Assembly (NCBI RefSeq): GCF_001622165.1
Contig: NZ_LVWG01000021.1
Location: 79,366-143,365, forward strand
DNA from: Pelodictyon luteolum
Lineage (GTDB): Bacteria; Bacteroidota; Chlorobiia; Chlorobiales; Chlorobiaceae
DNA length: 64,000 nucleotides
Direction: 5' to 3'
This document shows positions 36,402 to 45,339 of the stretch, piece after piece (the first letter of the stretch is position 1; each line of letters opens with the position of its first letter). Below the pieces are notes generated by a model. The model was given only the letters and a program-made list of their open reading frames with translations. It was not told the origin of the DNA and did no database searches. The position numbers were made by a program, and so were the translations under genes.

Positions 36402-37723
36402 CACTAGTGTCCGGTTATAAGTCAAATAAATTCAACTGGTTATCGGTATAGGTACTCTCGATTGTGCCGGCTGAGTTCGTAACTAATTGTAAAATATCGA
36501 CTTTCTCGAATACGCTGACACTCAGGATCTGTAGAAATGTGTAGAGAGTTATATCCAAATTGAGTCTCTTTTTCACCAAAGCTATAAGCACGTAAACCGA
36601 GATTGCTGACCAGATTTGTGTTTTTACTGCGTTTTCTGATGTTCCGTAAAAGGCCTTGATTCGTAAATGCTGTTTGATCCACTTGAAGAACAGTTCAATC
36701 TGCCATCGGCTTTTGTAGAGGTCTGCAATCACCTTTGCGCCCAGTTTGAAGTTGTTGGTCAAGAACACATAAATCTTTCCGGTTTCGGGGTCTGCGTATT
36801 TGATTCGTCTCAGCTGTTCGGGATAGTAAACTGAAGGTTCTTTTCCGGTCAGCATGATGGTCTGGTCACATCGAACGCCCATGCTTTTGTCTGCTGAATG
36901 GGAGTATTGGCGCCGAAACGACAGGTTTGATTTCGCTCTGATGACAAAGAATCCTTGGGCCTGGTGAATCTGAAACAGCCGATCAAAGTCGACATAACCA
37001 CGATCCATGATGTAGAAAGAACCTGGTTCGATGATGAGCAGATCAAGAATATTGACATCATGAACCTTGCCATCCGTGATGGCGATAAACGACGGGATAT
37101 TGCCCCGTAAATCAAGCAGGGTGTGCATTTTCACCGCACCCTTATGTTTCCTGAACTTGGCCCATGGAAACAGCGCCAGACAGAGGTCTATCGTGGTTGA
37201 GTCCAGAGCATATGTGGTTTCTTCCAGCGTGACACCAAAGGAGTCTTTGCTGTAGAGTTCTCTGGCATGATGAATCAGGATATGGGCAAAGTCCTGATAA
37301 ATCCGCCAGTCGCGTTTTTCATTGGCATCTGCTAAAGTACTTCGGGCAATCGTGCCCCTGATGCCCATGTGATAAAGTTTATTCTGCATGCCGAGCAGGC
37401 AGGTCGTGATGTCACGAATACTCTCCCGATAGGTCAGCTGAGCAAAGAACAGGCAGAGATATTGATCAAGACACGTGAATGACTGAACCTTATAATTCCC
37501 CTTGTAACGATTAACGCACCGGCGGAATTGATGCTGCGGCAAATGGTCCAGCAGCTGCGCGAAAACAGTTTTTCCTGTATTCATCGATCATTTCTTTGCT
37601 GAGAATTATGAAATGATCAAAGATAGCAGGCGATTTGAAATCGATAACGCGAAAAAGTCGCCGTATATTATTCTCTTATAACGCTTTGCAGGGATTTATT
37701 TTTTCAACAACCGGACACTAGTG
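36402..37723 (-). mobile_element. IS4-family insertion sequence, intact
   Basis: 1322 bases with perfect 15-base terminal inverted repeats CACTAGTGTCCGGTT (36402-36416 and inverted at 37709-37723). It is flanked by the 9-base direct repeat ATATAAAAT at 36393-36401 and 37724-37732, a clear target duplication. The element lies just upstream of the CruB-like gene. The transposase stop codon is inside the left repeat. Confidence 0.92.
36415..37584 (-). CDS. IS4-family transposase
   Basis: A protein of 389 residues with an N-terminal DUF4372-like region (FAQLLDHLPQHQFRRCV) and the DDE core: LDSTTIDLCLALFPWAKFR, IMDRGYVDFDRL, and the YREK motif in YKSRWQIELFFKWIKQHL. Full length and apparently functional. 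Confidence 0.94.
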   Translation of the reverse strand: MNTGKTVFAQLLDHLPQHQFRRCVNRYKGNYKVQSFTCLDQYLCLFFAQLTYRESIRDITTCLLGMQNKLYHMGIRGTIARSTLADANEKRDWRIYQDFAHILIHHARELYSKDSFGVTLEETTYALDSTTIDLCLALFPWAKFRKHKGAVKMHTLLDLRGNIPSFIAITDGKVHDVNILDLLIIEPGSFYIMDRGYVDFDRLFQIHQAQGFFVIRAKSNLSFRRQYSHSADKSMGVRCDQTIMLTGKEPSVYYPEQLRRIKYADPETGKIYVFLTNNFKLGAKVIADLYKSRWQIELFFKWIKQHLRIKAFYGTSENAVKTQIWSAISVYVLIALVKKRLNLDITLYTFLQILSVSVFEKVDILQLVTNSAGTIESTYTDNQLNLFDL

Positions 37724-37873
37724 ATATAAAATAACAACCCTAAGAACCATGATCCAAACGGTAAGCCCCTGGAACCCGCCGTCCTGGATATTTTTCTTTT
37801 CTTGTTCCGGACTTATTGGTTAAATTTGTGACCTTAACATTGATTTTCAATTAAAAAAAGGAGACTTCGCCGT

Positions 37874-38095
37874 ATGTCACAGGATTCCGCAAAGTTGTTT
37901 CTTGCGAAAATGAAGCAGGACAAGGAGTTATCGGATAAAATACACAATACTGCAACAAAAGAAGACCGCTGGGCAATCATCCTGCAGGAAGGCTTCGATT
38001 TCACGAGAGAAGAGCTTGATCATGCGACGGTAACTGAACTGAATCATTTTGAAAGATGGAACTGGGAAGCGAAGTTACTTGCCGACTGGCTCTAA
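37874..38095 (+). CDS. Nif11-like small protein
   Basis: A protein of 73 residues beginning with a Nif11-type segment (SAKLFLAKMKQDKELSDKIHNTAT, then a helical stretch ending GFDFTREEL). Nif11 proteins occur as leader peptides of ribosomally made natural products and as stand-alone proteins in nitrogen-fixing bacteria. No double-Gly cleavage site or modification enzyme is seen here, so it is not a clear peptide precursor. GGAGA lies upstream of the ATG. It stands alone between the IS4 element and the aldolase pair, converging with the latter. Confidence 0.72.
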   Translation: MSQDSAKLFLAKMKQDKELSDKIHNTATKEDRWAIILQEGFDFTREELDHATVTELNHFERWNWEAKLLADWL

Positions 38096-38122
38096 ACCAT
38101 TGCGGAAGATGCTTTTCTGCGT

Positions 38123-39004
38123 CTATCCTTCCGCCCTGATGCTCCCGAAATACTCGTACGCTTCGGCAGGCGTCATGTTCTCATGGACAACCTTGCCGAC
38201 CGTTTTCATCATGGCAAGCGGAGCGTCGCACTGGAAAATGTTCCGGCCCATATCCACTCCGGCCGCACCCTCCTGGATTGCCCGGTACGACATGGTGAGC
38301 GCCTCGAGTTCGGAAATCTTCTTGCCTCCGGCCATCACGATCGGCACCGGGCAGGAAGCCACAACCGTTTCGAAATCCTCGGGCACATAGTAGGTTTTTA
38401 CGATCTGAGCGCCCAATTCCGCAGAAATCCGGCAGGCAAGCCTGAAGTATTTGGCATCACGCACCATATCCTTGCCGACGGCGGTGACCGCCATGGTTGG
38501 AATGCCGTAACGCAGACCCATATCGACCAGCCTGGTCATGTTGTGGATGGATCGGGTTTCATACTCGCCGCCGATGAAAACCTGCAGGGTTATTGCCGCC
38601 ACGTTCATGCGGATGGCATCCTCGATATCCACGGCAAGCTCTTCGTCGGAGAGCTCCTTGAGAATGCTCGGACCGCCGCTGCAGCGCATGACGACCGCCT
38701 TGGTGAGGGAGGGAGGAACGGTCGTACGCAGAATGCCTCTGGTGAGCATGATGGCATCGGCATGCGGCATGAGCGGCACGATGTTGACGTCGGGACGCTC
38801 CAGACCGGTGGTCGGCCCCTGAAAATAGCCGTGATCGATGGCGAACATGACCGTTCTGCCCGTATCGGGCCTGAATATCCTCGACAGGCGGTTTTTCATG
38901 CCCCAGTCAAGCGAGTGCGCCCCCTTGAGAAAAAAGCCGTGTTTCTCAACAGGAACGTGGGTGTAATACTCTTTTGCCTGCTTGTCCTTGTCGTATTCAG
39001 CCAT
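38123..39004 (-). CDS. DeoC/LsrF-type aldolase (class I, LsrF/DhnA-like)
   Basis: A protein of 293 residues of the DeoC/FbaB/LsrF TIM-barrel family: [33 protein letters not shown], a Lys in [13 protein letters not shown] that would form the Schiff base, and [14 protein letters not shown] at the phosphate loop. It matches LsrF (3-hydroxy-5-phosphonooxypentane-2,4-dione thiolase) best by eye, but other sugar-phosphate aldol substrates are possible. It lies 68 bases downstream of the RhaD-like fusion, in the GC-rich block inside the island. Confidence 0.82.
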   Translation of the reverse strand: MAEYDKDKQAKEYYTHVPVEKHGFFLKGAHSLDWGMKNRLSRIFRPDTGRTVMFAIDHGYFQGPTTGLERPDVNIVPLMPHADAIMLTRGILRTTVPPSLTKAVVMRCSGGPSILKELSDEELAVDIEDAIRMNVAAITLQVFIGGEYETRSIHNMTRLVDMGLRYGIPTMAVTAVGKDMVRDAKYFRLACRISAELGAQIVKTYYVPEDFETVVASCPVPIVMAGGKKISELEALTMSYRAIQEGAAGVDMGRNIFQCDAPLAMMKTVGKVVHENMTPAEAYEYFGSIRAEG

Positions 39005-39072
39005 GATGGTCTTCTCCTCTTTCGGTTAAAGTTTTTTTACAATCTGCAATCAGTTTTTCAGGAACTTCCCTG

Positions 39073-41190
39073 TCAGCGCAGCGCGGCGGCAATGTTGCCT
39101 CCGTCGACCGTAACAATCGATCCTGTCGTCTTCGTTTCGAGCGCCTGGTGCACAAAGGCCTCGGCAACATCCTCGGCGGTGACCTCGACCTGCAGAAGGT
39201 TGCCGGCCATATACTCCCGCTCGCTCAGCCCCCGTGCCTTCGAACGGGTCTTGATCATCTCGTCGGTCAGCAGGCCGGTGCGGATCCTGTCGGCATTGAT
39301 GCCGTTTGCCCTGATGCCGTCGCGTCCGTGATCGAGCGCATACTGGCGCACCAGAAACATCGTCGCCGCCTTGGGAAGGCCGTAGGGCCCGAAATCCGGA
39401 CCCGGATTGACCGCCTGTTTGGAAACGTTGAAAAGCAGGACGCCCCCGGTTCCCTGCAGTCTCATGATCCGTACCGCCTCCTGGGCGATGGACTGATGCG
39501 AAAAAAAGTTGAGTTCGAAGCTCCGGCGCAGCACCTCGTCCGGAACATCGCCTATCCGGCCCTGCAGGGCGACCCCGACATTCGAAACCACAATATCCAG
39601 ACCCCCGTAACGGCGACACACATCGTCAAAAGCCCGCCTGACGGCACTCCGGTCGGTAACGTCGCACGCAATCGGAAGCACCCCTCCGCCAAGCTCTTCG
39701 GCAGCCCGCCCAAGCGCATCGGGGTTCAGGTCCAGAATCACCAGCTCGGCACCCCGCTGACGGAACGCCCTTGCCGTCGCCAGCCCGATACCGCTTGCCG
39801 CACCGGTTACCAGGGCAACCTTGCCGGCAAACACGTCGTGGCGGACCTTCGTCATCTTGGCCTGCTCCATCTCCCAATACTCGATATCGAAAACCTCCTG
39901 TTCGGTAATCGACTCGAAGCGTCCTGCCGACTCCGCGTCGAGAATTGCCGATGCCGTGCTTTCGGCAATATCAGCGTTGACCGAAGCCGCACGGGCAGTC
40001 CGGCCCAGACCGAACAGACCAAGACCGGGCACAAGCACCACCCTGGGCAGCGGGTCGAGCATGGAAACCTCGATTCCCGCAGCCTCGCGCCGGCGCTGGA
40101 AATAAGCCCTGTACTCCGCTTCATACCGCTCCACCGCTTCATGAACCGCCGTTTTGAAAGCGTCGAGATCGGAGGCATCGGGAGCCGGAACGACCAGCGG
40201 CCGGTTTTTGGTGCGGATAATGAAATCCGGGGTCATGGCGCCCCTCTGGCTTACATCGGAAAGAGAATCGCTGTTGACATAGGCAAGAATATCGGGTGAA
40301 GTACGGAATTCGAGCACGAACTGACGGTAATCGCGGCTTCCGGGCATAATCTCTTCAACGACAGCCCCTCTGATAACCGGCGCGGCATCCTCGAGGGATG
40401 CGATCCCGGCGGGAAGCGAAACCGAAGGAAAAACCTTTCTGCCTGCCCGGGCTATGCGCTCTTCAAGACGGTTTGCGCTTTCGATCATGCAATGGTACGC
40501 CTCATCCGGAGTATCGGCAAAAGTGACGAGGCCGTGCTTCTGCAGCACAAGGCCCCTGATGGAGGGAGTCGACTCGTAGGCCGCAGCGGCCGAACGGGCG
40601 AGCCCGAGACCCGGCTTGATATAGGGCACCATGCCGAACGATTCTCCGAGCACCTCCCGGCAGAGAGCCTGGCCGTCGGGCTGGTTGCTGAGCGTCAGAA
40701 GCGCCGTGGAGTGCGTATGGAAAATGAACCGGTGGGGCAGAAACGCGTGAAGCAGGGTTTCGATCGAGGGTGAAAGCGAATGGTTCACCATGTGCTCGGT
40801 CAGGTAGAACAGGTTCAGATAGAGGAAGTTTTTGAACCGTTGCGTCGAGAACTGCTGTATATCCTCTTCGCTGCTGCGCCCGCCGGTAGCGTAGAGATGC
40901 TGCAGCTTCTGCAGCGGCTCAATCCGTACCGGCATAAAATCGTGCGCATCCACCCCCGCCAGATTGACGCCGCTCCCCTTGATGAAAATGACATTGACCC
41001 TGTAGCCGATGATATCGTGCAGCTCGCTTTTGACCGAGGTGTTGCCGCCGCCGTGCATTACCAGCGAACTCTCGCTTCCGAGCAGACGTGAAGCGTACAC
41101 GAGCTCTGCAAGTTCGACAGGAATATCGTTGGCGCTGCGCTGCCCGTTTACGGAGCGCTGAAGATCGGCATCGTTCCAGAGGTTTTGCAT
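39073..41190 (-). CDS. Bifunctional class II aldolase / short-chain dehydrogenase (RhaD-like fusion)
   Basis: A protein of 705 residues in two parts. The N-terminal class II aldolase (about 1-400) has MHGGGNTSVKSE, FIFHTHSTALLTL and LVLQKHGLVTF with metal-binding His. The C-terminal SDR (about 450-705) has LVTGAASGIGLATARAF, VSNVG and YGLPKAATMF (YxxxK). Known fusions act on rhamnulose 1-phosphate or other deoxy-pentulose phosphates, giving DHAP and lactaldehyde or acetaldehyde, then oxidising or reducing the aldehyde. Sugar catabolism is unexpected in a photoautotroph; salvage of 5-deoxyribose from radical SAM by-products is one idea (inference). Confidence 0.88.
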   Translation of the reverse strand: MQNLWNDADLQRSVNGQRSANDIPVELAELVYASRLLGSESSLVMHGGGNTSVKSELHDIIGYRVNVIFIKGSGVNLAGVDAHDFMPVRIEPLQKLQHLYATGGRSSEEDIQQFSTQRFKNFLYLNLFYLTEHMVNHSLSPSIETLLHAFLPHRFIFHTHSTALLTLSNQPDGQALCREVLGESFGMVPYIKPGLGLARSAAAAYESTPSIRGLVLQKHGLVTFADTPDEAYHCMIESANRLEERIARAGRKVFPSVSLPAGIASLEDAAPVIRGAVVEEIMPGSRDYRQFVLEFRTSPDILAYVNSDSLSDVSQRGAMTPDFIIRTKNRPLVVPAPDASDLDAFKTAVHEAVERYEAEYRAYFQRRREAAGIEVSMLDPLPRVVLVPGLGLFGLGRTARAASVNADIAESTASAILDAESAGRFESITEQEVFDIEYWEMEQAKMTKVRHDVFAGKVALVTGAASGIGLATARAFRQRGAELVILDLNPDALGRAAEELGGGVLPIACDVTDRSAVRRAFDDVCRRYGGLDIVVSNVGVALQGRIGDVPDEVLRRSFELNFFSHQSIAQEAVRIMRLQGTGGVLLFNVSKQAVNPGPDFGPYGLPKAATMFLVRQYALDHGRDGIRANGINADRIRTGLLTDEMIKTRSKARGLSEREYMAGNLLQVEVTAEDVAEAFVHQALETKTTGSIVTVDGGNIAAALR

Positions 41191-41255
41191 AAGTAACCCT
41201 TTATTTTAAACGGAATTCTCACATAATGCAGAACAAGAAAACATGTAATAACAAT

Positions 41256-41296
41256 AATTGCCGTTTACCATCGAACAAGCATGGTAAACGGCAATT
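41256..41296 (-). terminator. Long hairpin terminator downstream of bciD
   Basis: A 16-base perfect stem pairs 41256-41271 with 41281-41296 around a 9-base loop (arms AATTGCCGTTTACCAT). It lies between the bciD stop (minus strand) and the upstream region of the aldolase fusion. A T-rich run follows on the minus strand. Confidence 0.75.
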
Positions 41297-41318
41297 GCAA
41301 CTATGCTGTTATGACCTG

Positions 41319-42524
41319 TTAAACAGGATATGCAGCTGGAAGTTCATAACCCTGTTCATACAATCTGCGTGCAATCACATCAGCTGTCAGCATAATATAC
41401 TGGGAACGTCCCATTCGCGTATAACCGGGCCTGTGGTCCGTAGCAAGGGGCAAATCAAAACGATCCTGATACTTGAAATAAAGGTCTGCCAGTTTCTCTG
41501 AAGCCTCAACAAGCCAATCGGCGTTTGGCGGAGGCATTCTGAACATATCAGCTCCCGGCACAGGCTGGTAAACCAGCATATTGGGATATACCCCTTTCGA
41601 CATGCGCTCTTCAACACCCTCCAGCATACAATTCATAGGTTCAAGACCCATGAGTATAAAGCTTGTGGTCCCCCTGCCTGGCCCGAAAATCTCAACTGAG
41701 GCATCCTGGGCGGCATGCCAGTATTCAAGGGGATATGTTGCACATTTCCCCGGGCAGATCGCCTTGAAATAGTCCGGATCGGTAACCTCGAGATCAAACT
41801 CTGTTGAATTGATACCGGAAGCCTTCCAGCGCTCCATCTCCTTAAAATCATCCGGAGGATACAAATTAGCCGTTATATGCAGTTCATTAAACACTTCCGG
41901 ACTCAACTGCTCACGCAAGGGCGCCATGACAATCTCAACAAGGTCGACAACCTGCGAACGACGTTCCGGAGCAACAAGACCTCCGATAACAACAAGAGTC
42001 CCCCTCCACCCGTTATCGGTTGCTATTTTCACCGCTTCGGCCTGCTCTTTTGCAAGAGCCTCGATTTTCTGGAACGGCATCTTTGCCAGGTCCTGCCCTA
42101 CAGATACATGCTGGTCGGCAAAGAAAAAGCAGAATCTGCATGACCGACCCGTATTGTTGTTATCGCAACTGTAACTGTAATGAATATTGATAATATCCTG
42201 GTTCATTCCTATTACGGCAGCATTAACCGGGCGTCCGTTACTCAAAGTACCGTCGCGCCATGAGAACCACTCCTGCATTCTGCCGCTTGCAAGGTGTTTG
42301 CCGCAATCGTAAAATTCGACATCGTCCCCGTTAACCTGAACCTCAAGGCGGGTATACGGTTCCGGGCGAACAAGAGTTGCAAGATCGCTGCCATTGAGCA
42401 CCATGGCACGAAACGGATTGAACCCTGTTTTCGGCGGCTTGTTGACCGTTACCTTTGCCCCCTCGGAAAGCAGCCTTGCTTTTAAATGCACATCTTCCTT
42501 CGTAATAATTCTTTTGGTACTCAT
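41319..42524 (-). CDS. bciD: Radical SAM enzyme, BciD (bacteriochlorophyllide e C-7 formyl formation)
   Basis: A protein of 401 residues. The cluster-binding motif is SCDNNNTGRSCRFC, Cys-x8-Cys-x2-Cys, not the usual Cx3Cx2C, with a following FFFADQ. GTLVVIGGLVAPERR and FDLEVTDPDYFKAICPGKC fit the radical SAM barrel. BciD turns the 7-methyl group of bacteriochlorophyllide c into 7-formyl using two SAM. The assignment rests on the context (BchF/V-like and CruB-like neighbours) and on the overall form; I cannot align it here. It is third of a minus-strand run after the hydratase and a small membrane protein. Confidence 0.75.
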   Translation of the reverse strand: MSTKRIITKEDVHLKARLLSEGAKVTVNKPPKTGFNPFRAMVLNGSDLATLVRPEPYTRLEVQVNGDDVEFYDCGKHLASGRMQEWFSWRDGTLSNGRPVNAAVIGMNQDIINIHYSYSCDNNNTGRSCRFCFFFADQHVSVGQDLAKMPFQKIEALAKEQAEAVKIATDNGWRGTLVVIGGLVAPERRSQVVDLVEIVMAPLREQLSPEVFNELHITANLYPPDDFKEMERWKASGINSTEFDLEVTDPDYFKAICPGKCATYPLEYWHAAQDASVEIFGPGRGTTSFILMGLEPMNCMLEGVEERMSKGVYPNMLVYQPVPGADMFRMPPPNADWLVEASEKLADLYFKYQDRFDLPLATDHRPGYTRMGRSQYIMLTADVIARRLYEQGYELPAAYPV

Positions 42525-42599
42525 GGCTTATTAATGAGTTAGCATTAAAAAAACAAATAATAAAAGGAAACAATCACCAAGCAGAAACTGGCTTCGCCC

Positions 42600-42818
42600 T
42601 CACAAATTTACAGCCTTTCCGGAATGCCGTCGCTTGATGTAAAAACCAAGCATGTAAACAGCAATATATCCTGCTGCCAGCACGGAGACGAAAACAATCC
42701 GTTCGACGTTATCAGTAAAATGTCCGGAAACCCAGATCATACAGACAAGAACCAGCCATCCTGAACCTGTGTAGATCATGGCCTTATTCCATAACTCGGT
42801 AAAACTTCCTTTCAGCAT
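42600..42818 (-). CDS. Small two-helix membrane protein upstream of bciD
   Basis: A protein of 72 residues with two hydrophobic helices (about 15-32 and 40-60) and a basic tail. Not recognised. It lies between the BchF/V-like gene and bciD on the same strand, with gaps of 74 and 75 bases. The longer frame up to 42896 has no better start. Confidence 0.55.
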   Translation of the reverse strand: MLKGSFTELWNKAMIYTGSGWLVLVCMIWVSGHFTDNVERIVFVSVLAAGYIAVYMLGFYIKRRHSGKAVNL

Positions 42819-42892
42819 GAATTTCACATTGATTGTTTGACAAACACCATCAAAAGGGCAAAACAAATTTAAAATACCATTATACCACAGCG

Positions 42893-43369
42893 TCATGACA
42901 AGACATTGCTGTTATGCAGAATCTTTTCATTTCTTTTTTCAAGCAGGATTCTGACAAGATACTGCATTGCATTGGCAATGTAAGTGAAGTAGGCAAGAAA
43001 CGCCTCCCAGACAAGAACCTCGCGGCTTGCACCAGTAAAAGCCAGAATAAAATACAAAACATGAAAAGCTCCGGCCGTAACGCTGCCGATATCCTCCCAG
43101 AGAAACTCCCTGGAAAAAATCCACTTGTCGAAAATTTCCTTCTCGAAATAAGCCCCGGTAAAAAACAGCAACGCAAAAAGGAAAGACTTGAAAAGAATGG
43201 CTACATCAACCCAGAAAAAAGCAATGATGCCGGGATTGACGAAATACAGATAAGTCACGCCGACACCGGCAAGAAAAACGACAAACTGAATGGGTGCAAG
43301 AATGAGCTGAACATCGGTCCAGACCGTAGCGTTCCTTTGTGCAAGCTGCTCAGGAGTATAACGAGGCAT
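42893..43369 (-). CDS. bchF: 3-vinyl bacteriochlorophyllide hydratase, BchF/BchV family
   Basis: A protein of 158 residues with four membrane helices and the family's outline: [50 protein letters not shown] and a last helix [21 protein letters not shown]. It hydrates the C3 vinyl to a 3-(1-hydroxyethyl) group, needed for self-assembly of BChl c/d/e. Green sulfur bacteria have BchF and BchV elsewhere, so this may be an extra copy specialised for BChl e. It heads the bciD transcript. Confidence 0.82.
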   Translation of the reverse strand: MPRYTPEQLAQRNATVWTDVQLILAPIQFVVFLAGVGVTYLYFVNPGIIAFFWVDVAILFKSFLFALLFFTGAYFEKEIFDKWIFSREFLWEDIGSVTAGAFHVLYFILAFTGASREVLVWEAFLAYFTYIANAMQYLVRILLEKRNEKILHNSNVLS

Positions 43370-43793
43370 ATATCTTCGTGTTAATTGTTACAAAGATAAC
43401 GACTTAAGGATAGCTCCCCTTTTTATCGATTCTTAAATATAGGAAGATCAACGTTTCGAAAAAAATCTCTTCTTCCGTGGAGGTCAAATAAAACTACCAT
43501 CCCTGCCTGACCTGCCGCCTCAGCATACTGTTTACGAACTGCAAAGGAGCGAAGAATACCTTTACCTCCTTAAGGGTTCTCCTGAAACTGCGACTCACTG
43601 CCGATATTTCTGAAATCCCCGCCCATGAAAAGCTTCAGGTTGGCTACAAAAGGTTTTGTCGCTCACGAAATTTTGATAATTTTTATAGGATAACACTCAG
43701 CGTTTCGGCCATGCAGCAGATAAACACGGTACCAACTGATCTATGCATGACCTGTACTTCTTGTCAGAACAGATAATCCGGGAACAGAAAATC
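43370..43793. other. Intergenic stretch with a possible coding remnant
   Basis: About 420 bases between the divergent BchF/V-like and BchQ/R-like genes. A stop-bounded plus-strand frame at 43443-43613 has protein-like composition (for example TVYELQRSEEYLYLLKGSPE) but no start codon; it may be a remnant of an insertion or gene. The rest must contain two divergent promoters. Confidence 0.4.
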
Positions 43794-45154
43794 ATGCCGC
43801 TCAAACTGCTTTTTATTGCGCCAAAAGGGAAAAAAGACTCGAAAACCAACCAGAAGCCACTGTTTCACATGGCTATAGGCGTACTTGTAAGTCTTACGCC
43901 TGCTGAGCATGCTATCGAAATTGCGGACGAACACTTTGGTGATGCCATCAACTATGACGGAGATTACGATCTGGTAGGTATCACATCAAGAACGATAGAC
44001 GCTACAAGAGCATATGAAATTGCAGATGAGTTCCGAAAAAAAGGAAAAAAGTAATTCTTGGCGGTCTTCACGTTTCGTTCAATCCCGATGAAGCGCGAAG
44101 CCATGCCGACTGCGTTGTTTGCGGCGAAGCCGAAAACCTCTGGGCTACCGTACTGGAAGATGCCGCGTCAGGTCGGTTGAAGCCGACATACGATGCAAAG
44201 GACTTCCCGCAGGTCACAAAAATAGTGCCCCTTGATTATGAAAGGATTGCACAGGCATCAAAACGAGAAAAAGTTGACGGAACCAAGTCCATCCCCATCT
44301 ATATCACCCGCGGATGCCCTTATGAGTGCTCATTCTGCGTCACACCGAATTTTACCGGAAAACTCTACCGTTACCAGAATCCTGATGATCTCATCAGGCA
44401 GATTGAAACAGCCAAAAAGGTTTTTTTCAAGGCAAAAGGAAAATCATCAAAGCCATGGTTCATGCTTTGCGATGAAAATCTCGGCATCAACAAGAAGAAG
44501 CTATGGGAGAACCTTTCCTTGCTCAAAAAGTGCAATATCAACTACAGCGTTTTCTTCAGCATGAATTTTCTTGAAGACAAAGAAACAGTAAGAAGACTTG
44601 TTGATTCCGGATGCAATATGGTGCTCGTCGGGTTCGAATCAATCAAACAAAGCACACTGGAAGCCTATAACAAAGGGCATGTCAACTCCGCGGAAAAATT
44701 TGCAAGCGTGATCGAAGAGTGCAGAAAGGCCGGGTTGAACATTCAGGGAAATTTCCTGGTCAATCCTGCACTTGACACCTTTGAGGACATGGATGACCTC
44801 GTCGAGTTTGTCGGTAAAAACCACGTATTCATGCCTATCTTCCAGATCATTACCCCTTACCCTGGAACAAAAATGTATTGGGAGTACAAAGAAAAGGGTC
44901 TGATAACCGATGAGGACTGGGAGAAATACAACGCCATCAACCTTGTCATTCGTTCTGAACACTACGATCCCGTAGCATTTCAGCACAAATTCATGACCAG
45001 CTATTACAAAACATATTCCTGGGGAAAAATCGCCAACAGGGTCAGACGCAACCCCTACAAAATGCTGAACCTCATAACCAGTCTTGCATTCAAAAAAAAT
45101 CTGAAAGAGCAGCTTGAAACCTTTGAGCTAAACAATAACATCAGAACACCATAA
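43794..45154 (+). pseudogene. B12-binding radical SAM methyltransferase, BchQ/BchR-like, interrupted by a 1-base frameshift
   Basis: Two frames together make one protein of about 453 residues. The first part (43794-44054) is a cobalamin-binding domain ([38 protein letters not shown]); it ends at a TAA right after an A-run (44045-44050). Adding one A would continue as [17 protein letters not shown] into the second part, which has the 4Fe-4S motif CPYECSFC and a full radical SAM barrel. BchQ and BchR methylate C8 and C12 side chains of BChl c/d/e. The break may be a true mutation, a phase-variable tract or a sequencing error in the homopolymer. Confidence 0.78.
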
Positions 45155-45163
45155 GTAACGAAC

Positions 45164-45283
45164 ATGCACGAAACCGTAAACTACACAACACTTTTCGCTC
45201 CGGTAGCCTTTTACCTTTCCGGGGTAGTTATTGTTACACTCCTCAACCTGTTTATCGGAAAAAAACCTGACCGCACGAAATAA
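45164..45283 (+). CDS. Tiny single-helix membrane protein downstream of the BchQ/R-like gene
   Basis: A protein of 39 residues starting 9 bases after the radical SAM stop: a short polar start, one membrane helix (LFAPVAFYLSGVVIVTLLNL) and a basic end KKPDRTK. It looks like a real small membrane protein, co-transcribed with the gene before it. No family recognised. Confidence 0.5.
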   Translation: MHETVNYTTLFAPVAFYLSGVVIVTLLNLFIGKKPDRTK

Positions 45284-45339
45284 CGAACGGTAAGGCGACC
45301 TGACTGAACGATCAATAACGACGACTCGGTGGCGGCGAC

